64,000 bases of DNA from DATLXU01 sp035575515. GTDB lineage: Bacteria; Acidobacteriota; Blastocatellia; UBA7656. Both the position numbers and the translations under genes were made by a program. How positions within the stretch are numbered: the first letter of the stretch is position 1; every line of letters starts with the position of its first letter. The stretch is from the NCBI GenBank assembly GCA_035575515.1, contig DATLXU010000136.1:62001-126000 (forward strand). Direction: 5' to 3'. The notes under the pieces are model-generated. The model was not told where the DNA came from. It ran no database searches and saw nothing but the letters and a program-made list of their open reading frames with translations. Positions 44,225-52,702 of this stretch are shown here, in pieces.

Positions 44225-45199
44225 TCAAGCAGAGGCCGCGAGATTCTTGCGATACCATTCAATTGTTTCAATCAATCCTTCGCGCAGGCTGAATTGAGGC
44301 TTGTAATCGAGCAACTCAGCCGCGCGCCTGATGTCTGCGCATCGCCGCGCCACGTTATCAACTATGCGGTCGCGCACATAAGCAATTTGCGAAGCTGCGG
44401 CGCTTTCTGAATCGCCAAGCGCCAGATCAATGATTGCTTTTGCGAGTTGCGCGACAGACGTTTCAACGCCTGAGCCTATATTCAAAACAGCGCCTTCGAT
44501 GTTATCTCGCGTGAGAGCATCTGCGGTTGCGCGAGCGGTGTCCGCCACGTAAGTGAAATCGCGCGTCTGCATCCCGTCGCCATAAATCGTCAGCGGCTCT
44601 CCCGCGAGCGCGCGGTGAATGAAAATGCTGACCACGCCGCCATAGATCGAATGAACATTCTGGCGCGGGCCATAAGTGTTGAAGTACCTGAGAGAAACAA
44701 CCGGCAATTCATAAAGCCGATTGTAGACCAACGCGTATTGCTCGCCCGCAAGTTTCGAGACAGCGTAGGGGCTTGCGGGCCACACGGCGTCGCTTTCCGA
44801 TTCGGGAACCTTCGAAGCGTTGCCATAGACTGACGCCGACGAGCAATAGACGAATCGCTTGATTTTTCTCTCTGCCGCGAGCCTCAGCAGGATTAACGTG
44901 CCGCGCGTGTTTACATCGAGGTCAATCATCGGCTCGTCAACCGAGCTTGCAAGCCCGCGCACCGCCGCATGAACGATGTAGTCTGCGCGCTCAACCAGCC
45001 CTTGCATCAATTGCTCATCGCGTATGTCGCCTTCGATGAACTCGAATCGCGGATGGCTGGCGAGATGGCCGATGTTGGCGCGAAAGCCCTGGCTGAAATC
45101 ATCAACGCCGATGAGGTTGAAGCCTCGCGCGATTAATTCATCGGCGATGTGGCTCGGTATGAATCCCGCAACGCCTGTCAGCAAGACCGTCTCGGCCAT
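44225..45199 (-). CDS. NAD-dependent sugar-nucleotide epimerase/dehydratase (extended SDR)
   Basis: A 324-aa extended short-chain dehydrogenase. The Rossmann motif is GVAGFIPSHIAD; the catalytic Ser region is YCSSASVYG and the Tyr/Lys pair is in SPYAVSKLAGEQY. Related enzymes act on UDP- or dTDP-sugars (4-epimerase or 4,6-dehydratase). It is the last gene of a four-gene overlapping operon, its first base overlapping the stop codon of the HAD/methyltransferase gene. The start is ATG with little ribosome-binding site, in keeping with coupling. Confidence 0.9.
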   Translation of the reverse strand: MAETVLLTGVAGFIPSHIADELIARGFNLIGVDDFSQGFRANIGHLASHPRFEFIEGDIRDEQLMQGLVERADYIVHAAVRGLASSVDEPMIDLDVNTRGTLILLRLAAERKIKRFVYCSSASVYGNASKVPESESDAVWPASPYAVSKLAGEQYALVYNRLYELPVVSLRYFNTYGPRQNVHSIYGGVVSIFIHRALAGEPLTIYGDGMQTRDFTYVADTARATADALTRDNIEGAVLNIGSGVETSVAQLAKAIIDLALGDSESAAASQIAYVRDRIVDNVARRCADIRRAAELLDYKPQFSLREGLIETIEWYRKNLAASA

Positions 45200-46296
45200 T
45201 AATCATTCCTCCTGCACACGGCGTAAATCTCAGTGCACAACTCAGGCAATTCATCGCTCAGATTATAAAGCCCATCGAGAATCGCTTTGTCCCACGACAT
45301 CATCTGCGCGTTTGCGAGCGGCTTCAAAAACATCCCGCCGAGCTTTTCAATCGCAAGGCCCGCGCCTTCAATCTCAGCGCGCAGGCTCGCCGCGTCGTAC
45401 ATCCTTCGATGACCGATCTTCAAATCCATCTCGGTCAGCTCGTGGCAGTCTCGAATCAGGCCCATCGCTCGTCCGAGCCTGCGATTGAGCGAGAGCGCGT
45501 TCGGAACGAAGACGATTATCTTCCCTTTCGTCGTCAACCATTGCTTCGCGCGGCTCAAAACCGATCTCGGATCAGCCAAATGCTCAAGCAATCCGCCCGC
45601 GATTATGAAATCAAACTGCTGCGACGGCTCGAACTCTTCTATTAACGAATGATGAAAGACGACCGATTTGGGAACCAGTATCTTCGCGCGCTCGATATAT
45701 TCAATCGCGCCGTCAACCGCTTCGACGAGGTTGAACGCAGTGGCAAGATAGCGAGTCAGCAACCCTTCGCCGCATCCAAGCTCAAGCGCGAGGTCGCCTT
45801 TGCAGCCAAGCTCGTCGAGCTTTTTCATTCGATAGTGTGAAAGCGTCTCGTTGAAATCCGCAAGATAGCTGTGAGCCGATGACAACCGAACCAGCCGCGC
45901 CATCTCTTCGCTCGCATCAGGTGATTGATGCGCGTCTTCGCTTGCTCTTGTTCTCTCTTCATCCAACGCGCGCTTGTCTTCCAGTCCAAGCATGTCGCGA
46001 AGTTTTTCTTCCATTTCATCCCACGACGTGAAGCGAATTGCACGGTCGTCAATTATCAAATCGGCATGCGGCTTGCCGAATTCGAGATGATGATAGCGGA
46101 ATCCGAACTCGCGCAACTGCTCGTGAGTCTGAAGCATGTACCGGAAGTTGCGCGATGTGTAGAAGACGACCTGATGGCCCGCATCGTAAAGTTTATTAAT
46201 CGCCTCGACGGCTCCGGGCAGGGGCTTTGAAAGATGATAATCGCCCGGCTTCTGCTGCGTCAGAAGCGTGCCGTCAATGTCAATCAAAAGTCTCAT
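45199..46296 (-). CDS. HAD phosphatase - SAM methyltransferase fusion
   Basis: A 365-aa fusion. Residues 1 to about 110 are a HAD phosphatase: LIDIDGTLL holds the DxDGT nucleophile, FYTSRNF follows and a DLIIDDRAI motif supplies the acidic pair. Residues about 150-365 are a class I SAM-dependent methyltransferase (LALELGCGEGLLTRYL, GGLLEHLADP). The HAD part resembles capsule-biosynthesis phosphatases. The two activities joined in one chain suggest consecutive steps on a phosphorylated sugar. It overlaps the upstream ATP-grasp gene by 17 bp. Confidence 0.88.
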   Translation of the reverse strand: MRLLIDIDGTLLTQQKPGDYHLSKPLPGAVEAINKLYDAGHQVVFYTSRNFRYMLQTHEQLREFGFRYHHLEFGKPHADLIIDDRAIRFTSWDEMEEKLRDMLGLEDKRALDEERTRASEDAHQSPDASEEMARLVRLSSAHSYLADFNETLSHYRMKKLDELGCKGDLALELGCGEGLLTRYLATAFNLVEAVDGAIEYIERAKILVPKSVVFHHSLIEEFEPSQQFDFIIAGGLLEHLADPRSVLSRAKQWLTTKGKIIVFVPNALSLNRRLGRAMGLIRDCHELTEMDLKIGHRRMYDAASLRAEIEGAGLAIEKLGGMFLKPLANAQMMSWDKAILDGLYNLSDELPELCTEIYAVCRRND

Positions 46297-47260
46297 AGCC
46301 GCCTCCCGACTCTTGCAAAAACTGGGAACTCCAGTAGCGATTCATAATCACGCCCGCGCGGACTTTAATCTCAGGCAGCGGCCACGACATCAATAGCCGC
46401 ACGAGTATTTCAGGTATGTTCAACCCCGCAGCGACGGCAAGCGGCAGCCCGCCCGATGCGAAGCGCGGATTGACCTCGAAGTATTTCAACTCGCCCGCGC
46501 TCGTTCGCTTGCATTGAAGATTCGACGGACCGGGCAATCCGAGCGATTCGACTATCAGCCTTGATGTCTCGATAATCTCGTCATCGTTTACGGTGATGCC
46601 GCGCGTCGAAAGCCCACCGTAAACGCGGACGCGCTCGCGAGGCGACGCGGCAATCATCTTGCCTTTGAGATCAGAGACGATGTCAACGGTGTATTCCTTG
46701 CCGTCAAGGTATTCCTGCACGACCATCGCGGGCGCGGCGTGATAGCGCAGGTCTTCGGCGCTGTTGATTCGCATCGCGCCCTTCGAGCCGGAGCCGCCGC
46801 GTCGCTTCAGGAAAACGGGATATTCCAGCTTCTCATTCAATGCTGCTTCATAACTCCACGTCTTCGGGCAGGCGACGCCAATACGGTCGAAGAACTCAAT
46901 CACGCGCAGCTTATCGTCACAAAGGTTCAGCGTTGCTTCATCCGCCACACAGAGCCTTAATCCGCGATCCTGAATTTCATTTCGGTGGCGCGCAAAGACG
47001 GGAAGCTCCGCCGAATAAATCGGCAGGATTATGTCAACCTCTTCTTTTGAACAAATCTCAAGAACGCGCGGGATGAATTCCGGGTCTGAGGCCACAGGCA
47101 AGACGTAACCGCGCTCGGCCATGTGAATCCCAACGGCGAGCGGGTCCGTGTCGCCCGCGATGAGCCGCAACTGAAGATCGGTTTTGCCGAGCGCATCAAT
47201 GACGTTAATAGCGTTTGTTGCGCCCGCGCTGCTTATGAAAATCGTTATTGGTTTACTCAT
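46280..47260 (-). CDS. ATP-grasp ligase (carbamoyl-phosphate-synthase-like)
   Basis: A 326-aa ATP-grasp protein. A Rossmann-like pre-domain (ISSAGATNAINVIDAL) is followed by the ATP-grasp fold (FLKRRGGSGSKGAMR; VQEYLDGKEYTVDIV; KYFEVNPRFASGG with Mg ligands). Such enzymes join a carboxylate to an amine or another nucleophile. The ATG at 47260 was chosen because it directly precedes the conserved ISSAG start; a longer reading back to 47332 lies inside the upstream gene. It overlaps the Gfo/Idh gene by 8 bp. Confidence 0.88.
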   Translation of the reverse strand: MSKPITIFISSAGATNAINVIDALGKTDLQLRLIAGDTDPLAVGIHMAERGYVLPVASDPEFIPRVLEICSKEEVDIILPIYSAELPVFARHRNEIQDRGLRLCVADEATLNLCDDKLRVIEFFDRIGVACPKTWSYEAALNEKLEYPVFLKRRGGSGSKGAMRINSAEDLRYHAAPAMVVQEYLDGKEYTVDIVSDLKGKMIAASPRERVRVYGGLSTRGITVNDDEIIETSRLIVESLGLPGPSNLQCKRTSAGELKYFEVNPRFASGGLPLAVAAGLNIPEILVRLLMSWPLPEIKVRAGVIMNRYWSSQFLQESGGGYETFD

Positions 47261-48284
47261 CAAACTTCTTTCCGTTGCTCGATTTGATATTGACGACCTT
47301 CCCGCTCTCCTTGAGCGATTGCTGACATGCATCTAGCACTCGCAGCACACGCAATCCATTGTTCCCGTCTGTGAGCGGTTGCTTGCCTTCCTTTACGCAT
47401 TCGAGAAAATGGCGGCACTCAAGCTGAAGCGGCTCGCGCGTATCAACTCGCGGGATCAATATATCGCCCATCCTCAAGGTCAGCGCCTGCGTGTATGAAG
47501 CATACTCGGGGACGTTCACGCCGCTGTCGTAAATGCGCAGCTTTTCTGCAGGCTCGGTATCATCGAGCGCAGCCATCTTGCGATCGCCAACGACGACGAA
47601 TTGGCGCTCGCGGTGTGGGTCGAGCCAGCTTACGTGGCTGTGATAGACGATGCCGCTTGCGAATCTAAGAGTCAAGAAGGCGATGTCTTCGACTCCGGGT
47701 TGAAGATAAGCGAAGCCCTGAGCTGAGACTTCAACAGGCTCGTCATCGAGAAGATAAAGCGCAACCGATACGTCATGCGGCGCGAGGCTCCACATAACGC
47801 TTTCGTCGCGGCGCACGCGTCCCAAATTCACGCGGCGCGAATAGATGTAATAGATTCGCCCAAGCTCGTTGTCGGATATTAACGATTTCAGTTTTCTTAT
47901 CGCAGGGTGATACAAAAGCAGGTGACCAACCATAAGCGTTCGCCCGCGCGCATTAGCAATTGCGACAAGCTCTTCGGCTTCTTCGACCGCAAGCGCCATC
48001 GGCTTTTCAACAAAGACGTGCTTGTCGCGTTCGAGCGCAGCCTTCGCGAGCGGATAGTGAGTCACAGCAGGCGTTGTCACGACGACTGCTTCAATCTCAG
48101 GGTCGTCCATCACCTGATTGAAATCAGAAGTGAACCTGATGTCGGGGTACTGCCGTTGGAACGTCGCGAGCTTCTCTTCATCGAGGTCGCAACAAACCTT
48201 CACGCGCGCATCGGAAAGGTTCACGAGATTTCTGAGAATGTTCGGTCCCCAGTAGCCTATACCTATTTGCCCAATTGTTATCAT
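47253..48284 (-). CDS. Gfo/Idh/MocA-family NAD(P)-dependent oxidoreductase
   Basis: A 343-aa oxidoreductase, first gene of the overlapping operon. The nucleotide-binding motif is GQIGIGYWGPNIL, the EKPMAL catalytic-lysine motif follows near residue 94, and the C-terminal half is the usual beta-sheet domain. The family includes UDP-GlcNAc(A) 3-dehydrogenases that start synthesis of amino sugars. This fits an operon that makes a modified sugar, but the real substrate is not known. Confidence 0.92.
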   Translation of the reverse strand: MITIGQIGIGYWGPNILRNLVNLSDARVKVCCDLDEEKLATFQRQYPDIRFTSDFNQVMDDPEIEAVVVTTPAVTHYPLAKAALERDKHVFVEKPMALAVEEAEELVAIANARGRTLMVGHLLLYHPAIRKLKSLISDNELGRIYYIYSRRVNLGRVRRDESVMWSLAPHDVSVALYLLDDEPVEVSAQGFAYLQPGVEDIAFLTLRFASGIVYHSHVSWLDPHRERQFVVVGDRKMAALDDTEPAEKLRIYDSGVNVPEYASYTQALTLRMGDILIPRVDTREPLQLECRHFLECVKEGKQPLTDGNNGLRVLRVLDACQQSLKESGKVVNIKSSNGKKFDE

Positions 48285-48486
48285 CCAGGCCTCTCACACA
48301 CGAACGCGCGGCGGACAGCTTTGTCTATGCCTCGCGTTCGATTAAGGTGTCGAATCAAACCAGAAACATTACCAGAGAATTCAATAAAGGACTACTCGGA
48401 TTTTGAAAGACGAGCGAGCGCGGGCTGCAAGTGAGGCCCCCGGAACGAGGTACACTGAGCGACGGAGAGACTGATTGCGGCGCGAA

Positions 48487-48675
48487 TCAGGCGGCCAGGT
48501 TGTCGTCTTTGATTGCGACTGCGGGGTTGGCGATGGGTGAGGGGCGAAGCTCGATCTTTACCTGGCGCTCGGCTCCGCATTCGTAGCAGGTTTGAACAAG
48601 CCGGTTGTCTGTCGCGCGCGGGTGAGGAACTCCCCAATAGTGAACATGGTTTTTAAAGAAAGCAAGCAAGCTCAT
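48487..48675 (-). CDS. Small CxxC protein of unknown function
   Basis: A 62-aa protein with a HYWGVPHPRATDNRLVQTCYECGAERQVK core; written in parts, VHYWGVPHPRA is followed by CYECGAERQVKIELRP. The CxxC and following basic strand suggest half a zinc ribbon. AGAGG six nt before the ATG supports translation. I recall short proteins with this core elsewhere in the phylum but cannot name the family. It stands between two hairpin-like sequences and separate from the sugar operon. Confidence 0.6.
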   Translation of the reverse strand: MSLLAFFKNHVHYWGVPHPRATDNRLVQTCYECGAERQVKIELRPSPIANPAVAIKDDNLAA

Positions 48676-48701
48676 TTTGACCTCTTCGCTCAGTTAATAC
48701 C

Positions 48702-48718
48702 AAAAGCCTCCGGCTTTT
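48702..48718 (-). terminator. Short hairpin terminator candidate
   Basis: AAAAGCC (48702-48708) and GGCTTTT (48712-48718) form a perfect 7-bp stem with a 3-nt loop and T-rich ends on both strands. On the minus strand it follows the ArsC-like gene and precedes the small CxxC gene. Confidence 0.4.
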
Positions 48719-48941
48719 ATTCCTTCAATACATTAGACGCAAGCTGCAATCGTTTTGCTGCAAAAAATCTTTGAAGCACAAAACTTCAGATCACTACTTT
48801 GAACGGCGAAGTTTTCTTTCACTTGACGCTGTGGCTTAATGGCGCTCGCACAGGAAAGAGATTTAGTCAGTGAGCCGGATTGACTCACTCGATGAAAGCG
48901 CATCCGGCGACGCTGACATCAAGCTTAAAGCTCAGGATTAG

Positions 48942-49295
48942 TCACAGTAGCTTTTCGACATTTTCGGGCGGGCGGGCGAGCACGGCCTTTTCGCCGCGCA
49001 CGACTATCGGTCTCTGCATCAGGTCCGGGTTTTCAGTCATCAGTCGAATCAACTCCTCATCAGACACTTCGCGCTCGCCAAGGTTCAACTCGCGATAAAT
49101 CGGCTCGTCTTTGCGCAGAAGGTCGCGCGGCGCGATGCCGAGCTTGTTAATCAATTCGCGAAGCTCCCGCTCGCGCAGAGGCGTCTCGTAATAGTTGATG
49201 GATTCGAAATCAACGCCGCGCTCCGTGAGTATGCCCAGAGTCAAACGGCACTTGCTGCACGTCGGTTTCTGATAGATTTTTATTCTTTCGTCCAT
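48942..49295 (-). CDS. ArsC/Spx-family thioredoxin-fold protein
   Basis: A 117-aa protein of the arsenate-reductase (ArsC)-related family. The CxxC site is KPTCSKCRLT near residue 13-20. LLRKDEPIYREL and the QRPIVVRGEKAVLARPP block, which holds the conserved Arg-Pro pair, follow. A true arsenate reductase, a Spx-like regulator or a YffB/YfgD-type protein are all possible. No other arsenic gene is nearby. AAGGGAG before the ATG supports the start. Confidence 0.87.
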   Translation of the reverse strand: MDERIKIYQKPTCSKCRLTLGILTERGVDFESINYYETPLRERELRELINKLGIAPRDLLRKDEPIYRELNLGEREVSDEELIRLMTENPDLMQRPIVVRGEKAVLARPPENVEKLL

Positions 49296-49403
49296 TGCTC
49301 GCTCCCTTCAAACCGATTCTATCACAGGCGAAAAGTTATGCTGCGAACACAAAAGACGGGCGCGGCTCGCCTGTGTTATAATCAAAAGAAAAAGGAGAAC
49401 AGA

Positions 49404-50453
49404 TTGAGAGTAGTTTACGACCGCGGGATTTATCTCCCCGAAATTGATTTGTGGATGGATGCGAAGCGCCCTAAACAGCGTTCAGTCATCTCGCACGCGC
49501 ACGCCGATCACATTCAGGCTCATCAGGAGATCATAGCCACGCCAGCGACGGCTCGCATATTCGAGCACCGCGTGAAGCCTACGGACGCCGTGCTGCTCGA
49601 TTTTTACGAGACGAAGGATTTTGGCTCGTTCAAGCTGACATTCTATCCGGCGGGCCACTGTTTGGGGTCGGCTCAAACGCTGATTGAATACGACGGCGAG
49701 CGGATGCTTTACACGGGCGATTTCAAATTGCGCGCGGGATTGTCGTGCGAGTCGCCCGAAGTTGTCCCGTGCGATACGCTGCTTACGGAATGCACCTTCG
49801 GCCAGCCGCATTTCATCTTTCCGAGCGATGAAGAAGTCCACGACTTATTTTATGAAGAGATAGATCGCGCATTCATTGAAGGGTTTCAGCCAATAGTTTT
49901 CGGCTACTCGCTCGGCAAGAGCCAGGAGGCATTGCAGATTCTGCTGCGCGGCGGCTACTCTGTCGCGGTGCATGAATCCGTGATGGCTATAGTCGAGATT
50001 TATCGCGAGATGGGCATCAAGTTTGAAGGCGATTATCGCCCGCTCAATTACGCTGACACGGATGGACTTGTCATCCTTGCGCCGCCGGGGGCGCGGCGCG
50101 GCTACGCGATGCAATCGGTCAGGAATCCATACACGATTTACCTGAGCGGCTGGGGCATGGACCCGCGCGCGCGTTATCGTTATGGAACCGATCTCGTTCT
50201 GCCGCTTTCGGACCACGCGGGCTTTGACGACCTTGAGCGGTACGTCGTTGAATCAGGCGCGAAGAAGGTCTATACGCTCTATGGCGATCATTTTTTCGCG
50301 TCGCACCTGCGGCAGAAGGGAATTGACGCAGAGCATCTGCACGAGCACGGCCAGTTCGGCTTACCCTTCGGCAGCCGCCCGAAGAATCGAAAGCCAGATG
50401 CGCAAGCGAGCTTGTTCGACCTTATTGAAAATAGCGCGGCTCTTGCCAAATAG
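49404..50453 (+). CDS. Metallo-beta-lactamase-fold nuclease (CPSF/ligase-associated type)
   Basis: A 349-aa MBL-fold hydrolase with the zinc motif SHAHADH, YTGDFKLR, the LSDHAGFDDL block and a final GDH. It resembles the putative exonucleases that often neighbour DNA ligase or helicase genes. The next gene is ligA, 38 nt away, in line with such a link. I chose TTG 49404 with AAGGAG six nt upstream; an earlier ATG at 49338 lacks this and adds 22 unrelated residues. Confidence 0.85.
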   Translation: MRVVYDRGIYLPEIDLWMDAKRPKQRSVISHAHADHIQAHQEIIATPATARIFEHRVKPTDAVLLDFYETKDFGSFKLTFYPAGHCLGSAQTLIEYDGERMLYTGDFKLRAGLSCESPEVVPCDTLLTECTFGQPHFIFPSDEEVHDLFYEEIDRAFIEGFQPIVFGYSLGKSQEALQILLRGGYSVAVHESVMAIVEIYREMGIKFEGDYRPLNYADTDGLVILAPPGARRGYAMQSVRNPYTIYLSGWGMDPRARYRYGTDLVLPLSDHAGFDDLERYVVESGAKKVYTLYGDHFFASHLRQKGIDAEHLHEHGQFGLPFGSRPKNRKPDAQASLFDLIENSAALAK

Positions 50454-50491
50454 CGATTTGAATTGAAATCATCCGTTCTCAATTTTGAACT

Positions 50492-52702
50492 ATGCGAACG
50501 AAGACCGAAAGCGTTCACGACGAGATAGCGCAGCTTCGCGAGATGATTCGCTATCACGACGAACGGTACTACCTGCACAGCGACCCTGAGATAAGCGATT
50601 ACGAGTACGACCAGCTATTGAACCGCCTGCGCGAGCTTGAAGCAGCGCATCCTGAGCTCATCACACCCGACTCGCCGACTCAGCGCGTGGCGGGCCAGCC
50701 CGCCGAAGGCTTTGCCCGTTACGAGCACCGCCGCCCGATGCTCTCGCTCGATAACACCTACTCGATTGAAGACCTGCGCGAGTGGGACGCCCGCGTGCGT
50801 CGCGGCGTGGGCCGAGATGATGTGCAATACGTTGCCGAGCTGAAGATTGACGGCTTGAGCATTTCGGCCATCTACGAAGACGGATTGCTTGTGCGAGGCG
50901 CGACGCGCGGCGACGGATTCATCGGCGAGGACGTGACCCAAAACGTGCGCACGATTCGCTCGCTCCCATTGAGGCTGCGCGACGAAGCGTTTCAGCCAAT
51001 TGAAGAAAAGCAAAGCAAGAAAGGCAAAGCTAAAAAATCGCGCGAGGCTGAATCTGCAAAGCAGGCTTCGCTGTTCGCAGTGAATGAATCTTCTTCTGAT
51101 TCAATCGCGATGCCTCACGAAATCGAAGTGCGTGGCGAGGTCTATCTTCCAAACGAAGAGTTTCGCCGCATCAACGCCGAGCGACAGGAATCGGGCCTTC
51201 CGTTGTTTGCGAATCCGCGCAACGCCGCGTCGGGCACGATGAAATCGCTCGATGCGAGAGTCGCCGCCGAACGCAAGCTCGATATATTCTGCTACGACCT
51301 GCTGTTTGACGGGCGCAAGCCGTTTGCCAGTCACTGGGAAGCTCTGGAATGGCTGTCCAGAGCCGGTTTCAAGGTGAACACGGCTCGCTGTCTTTGCGCG
51401 TCAATCGAAGACGTGATTGCGTTTTGCGATATGTGGGGCGAGCGCCGCGACGAACTCGGATACGAGATTGACGGCGTGGTGGTTAAAGTTAACAGCGTCG
51501 CGCTTCAGGACGAGCTTGGCTACACGTCGAAAGCTCCGCGCTGGGCCGTCGCCTATAAATTCCCCGCGCGACAGGCGACGACGAAGCTCTACGACATCAC
51601 CGTTCAGGTCGGGCGCGTCGGCACGCTCACGCCCGTTGCAGAACTCGAACCTGTCTTGCTTGCAGGAACAACAGTCTCTCGCGCGTCGCTTCACAATGAA
51701 GATCAGATAAAACGATTGGGCGTGATGATTGGCGATTATGTGCTGATTGAAAAGAGCGGCGAGATAATCCCGCAGGTTGTCAAAGTAATCGAGTCGAAGC
51801 GCAAAGGGCGCGAAAAAGAGTTGCGCGAATTCGTTATGCCAAGCAACTGTCCCGCGTGCGGCGAGCCTGTCGTGCGCACTGCGGGCGAAGTCGCCTGGCG
51901 ATGCGTGAACTCGACATGTCCGGCGAAGATTAAAGCTGGCTTGAAGCAATTCGCATCGCGCCGCGCGATGCGCATCGAAGGACTGGGCGAAGCTCTCATT
52001 GATCAACTCATAAACGAGCGCACGGTCAAAGACAAAAACAACGAGCCGCTGCTTGACGAAAGCGGCGAGCCAATGAGGCTGCCGCCGCTCGTGCGCGACT
52101 TCGCAGACCTGTATCATCTGAAAGAAAAACGCGATGAATTGATTGCCTTTGAGCGAATGGGCGAGAAATCAGCCGATAATCTTTTGAAGCAGATTGACGA
52201 CAGCCGTGATAATGATCTGTCTCGCTTGATCTATGCTCTTGGCATCCGTCACGTCGGCGAGCGCACGGCGCAGATTCTTGCGGACCAGTTCGATTCGATT
52301 GACGATTTGATGAACGCGAGCGAAGAGCGGCTTGCAATCATTTTTGAAATCGGGCCTGTGGTCGCTGCGTCAATTGCTGAGTGGTTCCGCGAGCCGCGCA
52401 ATCGCGAGTTGATCGAACGATTGAAACAGGCGGGCGTGAACACGCGGCGCAAAGGGGAGCGTAAAACTGCGCGGCGCGATCTCGAAGGCAAGCAGTTTGT
52501 TTTGACAGGAAAGCTCGAAAGCTTTTCGCGCGACGAAGCGAAGCGCATGATTGAAGAGCGCGGCGGGCGCGTGACCGGTTCAGTCACAAAGAAGACAGAT
52601 TTCGTTGTCGTGGGCGAAGACCCCGGTTCAAAGCTCGACCGCGCGCGCGAGCTTGGCATTTCAGTGCTGGATGAAAAACAGCTTCTTGATATGCTCGGAT
52701 GA
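50492..52702 (+). CDS. ligA: NAD-dependent DNA ligase LigA
   Basis: The essential replicative ligase, 736 aa. The Ia domain (YYLHSDPEISDYEYDQL) precedes the adenylation domain with K118 in KIDG. OB-fold, a four-cysteine zinc finger (CPACGEP...CVNSTCP), helix-hairpin-helix and BRCT domains follow (BRCT: GKQFVLTGKLESFSRDEAK). A Lys/Ser-rich insertion of about 35 residues (about 170-205) separates the adenylation motifs and is absent from standard LigA as I know it. A second, ATP-dependent ligase is encoded at 37488. The stop overlaps the potA-like start (ATGA). Confidence 0.97.
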   Translation: MRTKTESVHDEIAQLREMIRYHDERYYLHSDPEISDYEYDQLLNRLRELEAAHPELITPDSPTQRVAGQPAEGFARYEHRRPMLSLDNTYSIEDLREWDARVRRGVGRDDVQYVAELKIDGLSISAIYEDGLLVRGATRGDGFIGEDVTQNVRTIRSLPLRLRDEAFQPIEEKQSKKGKAKKSREAESAKQASLFAVNESSSDSIAMPHEIEVRGEVYLPNEEFRRINAERQESGLPLFANPRNAASGTMKSLDARVAAERKLDIFCYDLLFDGRKPFASHWEALEWLSRAGFKVNTARCLCASIEDVIAFCDMWGERRDELGYEIDGVVVKVNSVALQDELGYTSKAPRWAVAYKFPARQATTKLYDITVQVGRVGTLTPVAELEPVLLAGTTVSRASLHNEDQIKRLGVMIGDYVLIEKSGEIIPQVVKVIESKRKGREKELREFVMPSNCPACGEPVVRTAGEVAWRCVNSTCPAKIKAGLKQFASRRAMRIEGLGEALIDQLINERTVKDKNNEPLLDESGEPMRLPPLVRDFADLYHLKEKRDELIAFERMGEKSADNLLKQIDDSRDNDLSRLIYALGIRHVGERTAQILADQFDSIDDLMNASEERLAIIFEIGPVVAASIAEWFREPRNRELIERLKQAGVNTRRKGERKTARRDLEGKQFVLTGKLESFSRDEAKRMIEERGGRVTGSVTKKTDFVVVGEDPGSKLDRARELGISVLDEKQLLDMLG

